From assembly GCA_945897655.1 (NCBI GenBank), contig CAMDHB010000126.1:1-8876 (forward strand): 8,876 nucleotides of DNA. Reading direction: 5' to 3'. Of this stretch, positions 1-5,432 are shown in pieces; positions within the stretch are counted from its first letter, which is position 1; every line of letters starts with the position of its first letter. Below the pieces are notes generated by a model that saw nothing but the letters and a program-made list of their open reading frames with translations, had not been told where the DNA came from and did not search any database. The position numbers and the translations under genes were made by a program. Source of the DNA: Pseudorhodobacter antarcticus. Its GTDB lineage: Bacteria > Pseudomonadota > Alphaproteobacteria > Rhodobacterales > Rhodobacteraceae.

Positions 1-1067
1 CTGTCCACATTGGTGGCCTTGCTGTCATTGATGAACCTGACGCCGCCCCGTTCCCCCACCAGCTGCGACCGGTGCGGCAACCCGGCAAAGGAATGAAACG
101 CCCCCTCGATCAGCTTGGGCGCCACCCCCAAACTGCGACAGGCCGCATAGGCCGCACAGGCATTCTGATGATTATGCGCCCCCGGCAGCCCCGGCACGGC
201 ACGCAAGTCAATCGACGCCACCTGACGCCCCTTGCGCCACTCGGCCAGAAACCCCTTGCGGGCAAAGACCGCCCAGCCAAACCCCTCCAGCTTTTGCCCC
301 GATGAAATGCGGATCACCCGGTCATCGCCAGGCCCCTCAGCCAACTGCCCGGCCAGAAACCGCCCCTCGTCCTCATCCACCCCGATCACCGCCCGGTCGG
401 GGCCCCCTTCGGCAAACAGCCGCCGCTTGGCCGCAAAATAGCCGCCATACCCGCCATGCCGGTCCAGATGGTCGGGCGACAGGTTGGTGAACACCGCCAC
501 ATCCGGCGTCAACGCCCGGGCAAGTTCGGTCTGGTACGAGGACAGTTCCAGCACCACCACCTCGCCATCCTGTGCAGGTTCAATATCCAACACCCCCCGC
601 CCGATATTCCCTGCCATCTGACAAGGCCGCCCCGCCTCCTGCAGGATATGGTGGATCAGTGCCGTCGTCGTCGATTTCCCGTTTGACCCCGTCACGCAAA
701 CCACCCGCGGCGCCACCTCGAAATTGTCCCACTCCGCCGTGGCATAGCTGCGGAAAAACAGCCCGATGTCATTGTCGACAGCCACGCCCAGGTCCAGCGC
801 CCGGGCGATCACCTTGTTGGGGGCAGGATACAAATGCGGGATACCGGGCGAAGTGACAAGGCAAGCCACACCCTCCAACGCCGCGTTGCGCGTCAGATCG
901 GTGCAGGTGAACCCTTCCGCCTCGGCCTTGGCCCGGGCCTCGGGGCTGTCGTCCCACAAGAGCGCCTCGGCCCCGCCCGCAATCAGCGCCCGCGCCGTTG
1001 CCAGGCCCGACCGGCCCAAGCCCAGCACCGCCACCCGCTGCCCTTGATAGCCCTGTACCGGAATCAT
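1..1067 (-). CDS. murD: UDP-N-acetylmuramoyl-L-alanine--D-glutamate ligase, 3' end off the left edge
   Basis: MurD is the cytoplasmic ATP-dependent ligase that adds D-glutamate to UDP-MurNAc-L-Ala, the second amino acid of the peptidoglycan stem peptide. I translated the minus strand by hand: 355 intact codons and no stop. The N-terminal Rossmann-like UDP-binding domain carries LGLGRSG (residues 15-21) and SPGIP (73-77). The central ATPase domain has the P-loop GSNGKST (127-133, Lys131), LELSSYQ (173-179), NLSPDHLDRH (195-204), Lys214 as the likely carbamylated lysine, and HNHQN (298-302). The C-terminal domain begins with NDSKATN (347-353). Roughly the last 100 residues should lie outside the window. 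The start is the ATG at 1067-1065, with AAGGAG six bases upstream; an ATG four bases earlier is in another frame. All expected motifs are present, so it looks functional. It is unusual in being divergent from mraZ, because murD normally follows mraY. Confidence 0.96.
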   Translation of the reverse strand, partial: MIPVQGYQGQRVAVLGLGRSGLATARALIAGGAEALLWDDSPEARAKAEAEGFTCTDLTRNAALEGVACLVTSPGIPHLYPAPNKVIARALDLGVAVDNDIGLFFRSYATAEWDNFEVAPRVVCVTGSNGKSTTTALIHHILQEAGRPCQMAGNIGRGVLDIEPAQDGEVVVLELSSYQTELARALTPDVAVFTNLSPDHLDRHGGYGGYFAAKRRLFAEGGPDRAVIGVDEDEGRFLAGQLAEGPGDDRVIRISSGQKLEGFGWAVFARKGFLAEWRKGRQVASIDLRAVPGLPGAHNHQNACAAYAACRSLGVAPKLIEGAFHSFAGLPHRSQLVGERGGVRFINDSKATNVD

Positions 1068-1073
1068 GCATGT

Positions 1074-1079
1074 CTCCTT
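1074..1079 (-). promoter_or_regulatory. Shine-Dalgarno site of murD
   Basis: AAGGAG on the minus strand, six bases before the ATG at 1067-1065. It decides between two overlapping ATG codons (ATGCATG, 1071-1065): only the second is in frame with the MurD sequence, and it has the better spacing. Confidence 0.8.
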
Positions 1080-1165
1080 GAATGCGCCGCTGACAATGCC
1101 TGCCCCCCGCGCCCACCGCAAGCAGGCCAAGCCTTTCGCAAAACCGAATCACCTGCCACGAACCA

Positions 1166-1192
1166 GCGGAGGATGGGCGGAGGATGGGCGGA
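1166..1192. repeat. 11-bp tandem direct repeat upstream of murD
   Basis: The unit GGATGGGCGGA occurs twice in perfect tandem (1171-1181 and 1182-1192) and is preceded by a partial third copy, GCGGA (1166-1170). It sits about 100 bases upstream of the murD start, in its leader or promoter region. Each unit holds a TGGG core, giving an 11-base period on the plus strand. It could be replication slippage or a protein-binding repeat; the sequence alone does not decide. Confidence 0.75.
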
Positions 1193-1261
1193 AACTCGCC
1201 GCGATTCTTGACGCCACCCACCAAGCTCCAACAGATACTCCGAGACATTTCATCCTTTTTG

Positions 1262-1276
1262 TGGGAAACAATGGGA
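1262..1276 (+). promoter_or_regulatory. candidate MraZ operator: two TGGGA repeats, 10-bp period
   Basis: TGGGA occurs at 1262-1266 and again at 1272-1276, with the five-base spacer AACAA between. This matches the arrangement known for Escherichia coli MraZ, which binds TGGGN direct repeats separated by five bases upstream of its own gene. Escherichia coli has three repeats; here a third copy is absent on both sides. The site is about 80 bases upstream of the candidate plus-strand promoter and 446 bases before the mraZ start, so it could equally serve the divergent murD promoter. That it is an MraZ site is inference from the pattern and the neighbouring mraZ. Confidence 0.45.
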
Positions 1277-1326
1277 AAAGGCTCCACTCAACCATAATCC
1301 CTACATATAGGCCTTCATGAACATAC

Positions 1327-1356
1327 TTACACTATATATCGAAAATCCAGGTGTAA
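1327..1356. repeat. inverted repeat next to the candidate promoter
   Basis: TTACAC (1327-1332) and its exact reverse complement GTGTAA (1351-1356) flank 18 AT-rich bases. The right arm ends one base before the proposed -35 element at 1358. Six-base arms in AT-rich DNA can arise by chance, but the position fits an operator for a dimeric regulator. No known regulator is assigned. Confidence 0.35.
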
Positions 1357-1357
1357 A

Positions 1358-1385
1358 TTGACCCAAATGCTAGACACAACATACT
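1358..1385 (+). promoter_or_regulatory. candidate sigma-70 promoter for the mraZ leader
   Basis: TTGACC (1358-1363) is a near-consensus -35. After 16 bases comes CATACT (1380-1385), a four-of-six match to TATAAT. Transcription would begin near 1391-1393, giving a leader of about 330 bases before mraZ. A second possible -35, TTGATT (1438-1443), lacks a good -10. It would nevertheless place the start nearer the roughly 270-base leader reported for Rhodobacter sphaeroides. The true start is therefore uncertain. Confidence 0.4.
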
Positions 1386-1391
1386 GTTTTC

Positions 1392-1684
1392 TGGCCCACC
1401 CACTCACAAGATCTATCGGGCCTCGAGCAGAATCTAGTTGATTTCCATGAAATACCATGTCATCCCTTTCTCACGGTGAAACGACAACAAGGCAGGGGCA
1501 GCCCAAGACCCCAAACAGGCGACAAAAACACGGCAGGCTTCATACAGGCCACGTTTCATCAAGCAGAGATCCAGCGCGCGAGCGAGCAGCGTCTCCCCCA
1601 AGGCGGCACGCGCACATGGACGACCCGGTGACGGGGACAGTCGGCGGATCGGGAGTGGCAGCCCCCGATCCGCCGTTTTCATTT
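1392..1684 (+). ncRNA. upsM: UpsM-like sRNA / attenuated 5' leader of mraZ
   Basis: In Rhodobacter sphaeroides and relatives the dcw cluster is preceded by an unusually long leader with a Rho-independent terminator. Termination there releases the abundant sRNA UpsM, and read-through expresses mraZ and the cluster. The same architecture is visible here: an AT-rich promoter region, a stretch without a convincing gene, then a strong terminator 38 bases before the mraZ start. Just before the terminator a small hairpin with a GTGA tetraloop can form (CCCG 1624-1627, CGGG 1632-1635). The 5' end given here follows the candidate promoter and may be about 60 bases too early. The assignment rests on position and architecture, not on alignment to UpsM. 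Without homology, the minimal claim is a terminator-attenuated leader. Confidence 0.6.
1642..1684 (+). terminator. intrinsic terminator in the mraZ leader
   Basis: A perfect 12-bp stem forms between CGGCGGATCGGG (1642-1653) and CCCGATCCGCCG (1664-1675), with a 10-base loop. It is followed directly by TTTTCATTT (1676-1684). This is a strong Rho-independent terminator on the plus strand. No gene ends just upstream on that strand, so it must act on the leader transcript, as premature termination or attenuation of the mraZ operon. The downstream cluster would then depend on read-through, because no second promoter is evident in the short stretch between it and mraZ. Confidence 0.88.
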
Positions 1685-1686
1685 CT

Positions 1687-1701
1687 GACCCGGAGCGGGT
1701 C
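1687..1701 (+). promoter_or_regulatory. hairpin just before the mraZ ribosome binding site
   Basis: GACCCG (1687-1692) and CGGGTC (1696-1701) form a perfect six-base stem with a three-base loop. It ends four bases before the likely Shine-Dalgarno sequence GGAAGGG (1706-1712). A second GACCCG copy at 1622-1627 could pair with the same CGGGTC and enclose the whole terminator, so alternative folds are possible. A regulatory role is inference. Confidence 0.5.
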
Positions 1702-1721
1702 GTGCGGAAGGGCCGAAAGGC

Positions 1722-2216
1722 GTGGCAACGGAGGCGTTCAAGGGCGAATTCTACCAGAAGGTAGACAGCAAGGCGAGGGTCTCGATCCCTGCCGCCATGC
1801 GCCGCATCCTGGAACAGGGCGACCCCGACAGCACAGGTGGGCGCGCCCGCGTGAACATGGTTTACGGTGCCGGTGGCCGCTTTGTGCAGTGCTTTTCGAT
1901 GAAGGGCACCCAGACGCTTTATGACCAGATCGCCGCACATGAGATTGGCGAACGCAAGGATGGCCTGGAACTGGCCTTCGTTACCCGCTCGGCCGAGGTC
2001 GAGATTGACGAGGATGGCCGTCTGGTCCTGCCGCTCAAGGTGCGCGACCGCATGGGCGTGACGCCCGACCTGTTGGCAAAGGGCTTCACAGCCGCGTTTG
2101 CGGGCAAACTGGACCGATTCGAGCTTTGGGTTGGCGAGACCTATGACGCCGACACCCCCTCCTTGGGCGATGATGCCAAGGCGATCCGCGCCGCCTTGGC
2201 CTTGCCAAAACAATAG
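1722..2216 (+). CDS. mraZ: transcriptional regulator MraZ
   Basis: MraZ is a DNA-binding protein of the SpoVT-AbrB fold, conserved as the first gene of dcw clusters; in Escherichia coli it represses its own operon. The 164-residue product has the two tandem half-domains expected. Each contains the signature loop: DSKARVSIP at residues 15-23 and DEDGRLVLP at 96-104. Length is slightly above the usual 140-155, with the excess at the C-terminus. The start is GTG at 1722, preceded by GGAAGGG (nine bases) and GAAAGG (closer); there is no ATG nearby that would keep the first signature. It lies downstream of the leader terminator, so expression depends on read-through. The stop TAG (2214-2216) overlaps the ribosome binding site of rsmH, implying coupling. 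Confidence 0.96.
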   Translation: MATEAFKGEFYQKVDSKARVSIPAAMRRILEQGDPDSTGGRARVNMVYGAGGRFVQCFSMKGTQTLYDQIAAHEIGERKDGLELAFVTRSAEVEIDEDGRLVLPLKVRDRMGVTPDLLAKGFTAAFAGKLDRFELWVGETYDADTPSLGDDAKAIRAALALPKQ

Positions 2217-2249
2217 GGGGCAGCCTTGGAACCCAGCGGTCCGCTGCCC
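2215..2249 (+). promoter_or_regulatory. rsmH ribosome binding site and enclosing hairpin
   Basis: AGGGGG (2215-2220) is the Shine-Dalgarno sequence, five bases before the TTG start at 2226. GGGCAGC (2218-2224) is the exact reverse complement of GCTGCCC (2243-2249). A seven-base GC-rich stem could therefore hide half of the ribosome binding site and put TTG in the loop. The mraZ stop codon is directly in front, so a terminating ribosome would open the stem. The stem is visible; its function is inferred. Confidence 0.5.
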
Positions 2250-3251
2250 GGTCACCTTGCAGCGCCCGGTCGCCCGAATGACAAGCCGGCGCATATTCCC
2301 GTGCTTCTGCGCCCCCTGCTGGAGGCTGTGGCACCTGTGTCGGGCGTCTGGCTGGATGGCACCTTCGGCCTTGGCGGCTATGCCCGTGGTCTGCTGGCCG
2401 CAGGTGCTTCCACCGTCATCGGCATCGACCGGGACCCGCTGGCGCTGACCCTTGCCGCCTCATGGGCCGCCGATTATGGCGACCGCCTGCGCCTGATTGC
2501 CGGCACCTTCTCCAACCTTGACACCCTTGCGGATGAACCCCTTGACGGCGTTGTGCTGGACCTTGGCGTATCCTCGATGCAGATCGATCAGCCCGAACGC
2601 GGCTTTTCCTTTCAGAAAGACGGCCCCCTCGACATGCGGATGAGCCAATCTGGCCCCTCCGCCGCCGATATCGTCAACACGGCACCCGAGGGTACCTTGG
2701 CCGACATCCTGTACCTTTACGGCGAAGAGCGCGCCTCGCGCCGCATCGCCCATGCGATTGTCGAGCAGCGAAAAGACCCGATCCTGTCCACCCTTCGTCT
2801 GGCCGAAATCGTTGCAAAATGCCTGCCTCGCCCGAAACCCGGCCAATCCCATCCCGCCACCCGCAGCTTTCAGGCGCTCCGCATCGCGGTCAACGGCGAA
2901 TATGATGAACTCGCCGCAGGCCTTGCCGCCGCCGAACGCGCGTTGAAGCCCGGTGGCCTGTTGGCCGTCGTCAGCTTTCACTCGACCGAGGACCGCATCG
3001 TCAAGCGCTTCCTGCAACTCGCCTCAGGCAATGAGGCCAACGCCAACCGCTATGCCCCCGCCACGACCCAAGCCATCGCCCGGTTTGACGTGGTCACCAA
3101 GGCCATCGGCCCCGACGATGCCGAACTTGACGAAAACCCCCGCGCCCGCAGCGCCAAACTGCGCGTCGCCCGCCGCACCGCCGCCCCCGCCTTGGCCCTT
3201 GACCCCTCCCAGATAGACGTGCCGCAACTTTCCACCAAAGGACGCCGCTGA
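2226..3251 (+). CDS. rsmH: 16S rRNA (cytosine(1402)-N(4))-methyltransferase RsmH (MraW)
   Basis: RsmH uses S-adenosylmethionine to methylate N4 of C1402 in the 16S rRNA decoding centre. The 341-residue product has the conserved N-terminal HIPVLL (residues 23-28) and the SAM-binding stretch LDGTFGLGGY (43-52). These are followed by the acidic strand end IGIDRD (65-70), LDLGVSS (111-117), PLDMRM (134-139), and the C-terminal SFHSTEDRIVKRF. TTG at 2226 is the start: a good AGGGGG site lies five bases upstream, and no ATG or GTG occurs in frame before HIPVLL. This leaves a roughly 22-residue leader of low complexity. It lies nine bases after mraZ and its stop overlaps the ftsL start by one base. 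Its presence between mraZ and ftsL is standard for dcw clusters. Confidence 0.96.
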   Translation: MEPSGPLPGHLAAPGRPNDKPAHIPVLLRPLLEAVAPVSGVWLDGTFGLGGYARGLLAAGASTVIGIDRDPLALTLAASWAADYGDRLRLIAGTFSNLDTLADEPLDGVVLDLGVSSMQIDQPERGFSFQKDGPLDMRMSQSGPSAADIVNTAPEGTLADILYLYGEERASRRIAHAIVEQRKDPILSTLRLAEIVAKCLPRPKPGQSHPATRSFQALRIAVNGEYDELAAGLAAAERALKPGGLLAVVSFHSTEDRIVKRFLQLASGNEANANRYAPATTQAIARFDVVTKAIGPDDAELDENPRARSAKLRVARRTAAPALALDPSQIDVPQLSTKGRR

Positions 3252-3631
3252 TGCGCCCCGTGCTTTATATCCTGTCATTTCTCGCCGTCCTCGCCTCGGC
3301 GTTCTGGGCCTACCGCGAAAACTATGCGACCCAAGCCCAGTTGAAGCATGTGGCCGCCCTTCAGGACGAAATTGCCACGCTGCGCGAAAGCATCGCCTTG
3401 CAGCGCGCCGAATGGGCCTACCTCAACCGGCCCGACCGCCTGCGCGACCTCGCCACCATCAACTTTGACCGACTGGGCCTCTTGCCCATGGAACCGGCCC
3501 AGTTCGGCTATACCAATCAGGTGGCCTACCCCCCGCCGCCCGAACTACGCATCACCGGCACGGTTGACACGATGGGTTCCCTTGACCCCAACGTCATAGC
3601 CAGCACCGACCCGCAGGAGCAGACGCCATGA
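3251..3631 (+). CDS. ftsL: cell division protein FtsL
   Basis: FtsL is a small bitopic inner-membrane protein. With FtsB and FtsQ it forms the divisome subcomplex that recruits and activates the septal synthase FtsW-FtsI. The 126-residue product has a very short cytoplasmic end, one membrane segment (about residues 4-21), and then a charged heptad-like helix (about 25-58), consistent with a periplasmic coiled coil. The tail (about 85-126) is Pro- and Thr-rich. Sequence similarity among FtsL proteins is low, so the call relies on topology and on the place between rsmH and ftsI. The ATG shares one base with the rsmH stop (TGATG), and AAAGGA (3237-3242) is eight bases upstream. The end overlaps ftsI by four bases (ATGA). 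Confidence 0.9.
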   Translation: MRPVLYILSFLAVLASAFWAYRENYATQAQLKHVAALQDEIATLRESIALQRAEWAYLNRPDRLRDLATINFDRLGLLPMEPAQFGYTNQVAYPPPPELRITGTVDTMGSLDPNVIASTDPQEQTP

Positions 3632-5430
3632 TCCGCACCCCCCTGCGCCCCCTTGCCCGCATCCTGGACGCCCGCCAAAAGGGCGAAAACCCCGATGTGA
3701 TCGAAAAGGAAAATCTAGCGATCCGGCACGAGGCGATGCGCGACCGTGACCGCACCCGCGCGGAACGGCGGCTGTTCGTGCTGGGCTTTGCCTTCTTCAT
3801 GGCCTTCACCGTCATCGGCGCCCGCATGGGCACCCTGGCCGCGTCCGAACCCACCGAACCCCGCGCCTCGGTCGGTGGCTCGCAGATCACCTCGCAGCGG
3901 GCTGACATCCTTGATCGCCACGGCCGCATCCTCGCCACCAACATGCTGACCCATTCCCTGTACGCCCAGCCCAACGACATGGTCGATCCCGTCCATGCCG
4001 CCACCGAACTTGCCGCCATCTTCCCCGAGCTGGACCCAAAGGCGCTGGAACGCCGCTTCACGGATGGCCGCAGTTTCCTGTGGGTGCGCAAGGTCCTCTC
4101 GCCCGAACAGATGCAGCGCGTCCATGAAATCGGCGATCCGGGCCTGTACTTTGGCCCCCGCGAAATGCGCCTGTATCCCAACGGCACGCTGGCCGCCCAT
4201 GTTCTGGGCGGCGCCGCCTTTGACGCCGAAGGCGTTGACAGCGCCGAGGTGATCGGCACCGCCGGGCTGGAAAAGGAACTGGATGCCCGCCTGCGCGACC
4301 CCGCCCAATCCTCGACGCCTCTCACCCTGTCCATTGACCTGACCCTGCAAGCCAATGTCGAAGAAGTGCTGGCCGCAGGCATGCGCATGATGAGTGCGAA
4401 GGGCGCCGCCGCCATCCTGATGGATGTGCACTCGGGCGAGATTCTGTCCCTCGCGTCCCTCCCCTCCTTTGATCCCAACGACCGCCCCGCCAACCCGACC
4501 GAGGGCGAACCCTCGGACAGCCCCCTGTTCAACCGCGCGGTTCAGGGCGTCTATGAACTGGGTTCGACCTTCAAGATCTTTGCCGTGGCGCAGGCGATGG
4601 AATTGGGTCTGGTGAACAGCGAAACCCTGGTCGACACCAACGCGCCCATGCGCTGGGGCAAGTACAGGATCGCCGAATGGGACAACCACAATTACGGCCC
4701 CACCCTGTCGGTCACCGATATCATCGCCAAATCCTCCAACGTGGGTTCCGCCCATATCGGCCTCATGATCGGCGGTGAACGGCAACGCGCGTTCCTTGGG
4801 TCCTTGGGCCTCCTCTCCGCACCGCAGGTTGAACTGGTCGAGGCCGCCAATGCCAAGGCGCTGGTCCCCTCCAACTGGTCCGACATTGTCACGATCACCG
4901 CGTCCTACGGCCACGGCATTTCGTCGAGCCCACTGAACCTGGCCGCCGCCTATGCCACCATCGCCAATGGCGGCACCAAGGTCACACCCACCCTTCTGCA
5001 TTCGGAAACCCACGAAAAAGGCCCGCGTGTGTTGTCCGAGGAGGTGGCGTTGGCCAGTGTCGCCATGATGCGCCGCGTGGTCACCGAAGGCACCGCCACA
5101 CTGGCCAATGTTCCGGGCTATGCCGTTGCGGGCAAAACCGGCACGGCTGAGAAGCCGCGCAAGGGTGGCGGGTATGACAGTGACAAGGTGATCAACACCT
5201 TTGCTTCGGTCTTTCCGGCCAATGACCCCAAATATGTGCTGATCGTGACGCTGGACGAACCGGTTGAAACCTCCGGCCCCAAACCGCGCCGTACGGCAGG
5301 TTGGACGGCGGTTCCCGTCGCGGCCGAGATCATCCGCCGCATCGGCCCGCTGATGGGCATGCGGCCACAAGTTGAAACTGCCCGGCTGGATGGGGTAACA
5401 GCCACCTCGGCCCCCCAAGTGACCGAATAA
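3628..5430 (+). CDS. ftsI: septal peptidoglycan transpeptidase FtsI (PBP3)
   Basis: FtsI is the class B penicillin-binding protein that cross-links septal peptidoglycan together with FtsW. The 600-residue product has a basic cytoplasmic tail of about 47 residues, one membrane anchor (about 49-68), and a periplasmic dimerisation/pedestal domain with RADILDRHGRILATN. The transpeptidase domain carries all three active-site motifs: S-x-x-K as STFK (Ser313-Lys316), S-x-N as SSN (369-371), and KTGT (503-506). Length is close to Escherichia coli FtsI (588). The ATG overlaps the ftsL stop by four bases and has AGGAG (3615-3619) eight bases upstream. Nothing is missing or broken. The closely related Pbp2/MrdA is disfavoured by the neighbours ftsL and murE. 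Confidence 0.97.
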   Translation: MIRTPLRPLARILDARQKGENPDVIEKENLAIRHEAMRDRDRTRAERRLFVLGFAFFMAFTVIGARMGTLAASEPTEPRASVGGSQITSQRADILDRHGRILATNMLTHSLYAQPNDMVDPVHAATELAAIFPELDPKALERRFTDGRSFLWVRKVLSPEQMQRVHEIGDPGLYFGPREMRLYPNGTLAAHVLGGAAFDAEGVDSAEVIGTAGLEKELDARLRDPAQSSTPLTLSIDLTLQANVEEVLAAGMRMMSAKGAAAILMDVHSGEILSLASLPSFDPNDRPANPTEGEPSDSPLFNRAVQGVYELGSTFKIFAVAQAMELGLVNSETLVDTNAPMRWGKYRIAEWDNHNYGPTLSVTDIIAKSSNVGSAHIGLMIGGERQRAFLGSLGLLSAPQVELVEAANAKALVPSNWSDIVTITASYGHGISSSPLNLAAAYATIANGGTKVTPTLLHSETHEKGPRVLSEEVALASVAMMRRVVTEGTATLANVPGYAVAGKTGTAEKPRKGGGYDSDKVINTFASVFPANDPKYVLIVTLDEPVETSGPKPRRTAGWTAVPVAAEIIRRIGPLMGMRPQVETARLDGVTATSAPQVTE

Positions 5431-5432
5431 CG

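Larger units (their letters stand above)
1068..1721. other. divergent intergenic regulatory region between murD and mraZ
   Basis: These 654 bases separate the minus-strand murD start from the plus-strand mraZ start. I see no convincing protein gene; the open frames here lack family resemblance or run into the neighbouring genes out of frame. From about 1240 to 1470 the sequence is clearly AT-richer than anything else in the window, as expected for promoter DNA; it returns to high GC toward mraZ. Structured elements inside it have separate entries: an 11-bp tandem repeat, a TGGGA repeat pair, an inverted repeat, a candidate promoter, a UpsM-like leader, a terminator and a hairpin in front of mraZ. 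The murD promoter must also lie here, but I could not find a convincing -35/-10 pair for it. Confidence 0.85.

Noticed and set aside
769..1287. 172-codon minus-strand frame over the murD start region
   Set aside because: It includes the out-of-frame ATG at 1071 and is displaced from the murD frame, which carries all MurD motifs.
1300..1321. Small palindromes CCTACATATAGG and TTCATGAA
   Set aside because: Arms of four bases in AT-rich DNA are expected by chance, and no known site matches.
1438..1465. Alternative promoter with -35 TTGATT at 1438-1443
   Set aside because: No acceptable -10 element at 16-18 bases. It is kept only as a possibility, because it would give a leader length nearer that of Rhodobacter sphaeroides.
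1457..1924. plus-strand frame of 155 codons through the leader into mraZ
   Set aside because: It overlaps the first 200 bases of mraZ in another frame and runs through the terminator stem. The composition is Arg/Gly/Pro-rich, and I see no family resemblance.
1434..2294. 286-codon minus-strand frame covering the leader and mraZ
   Set aside because: It lies opposite mraZ, crosses the strong terminator hairpin, and shows no recognisable domain.
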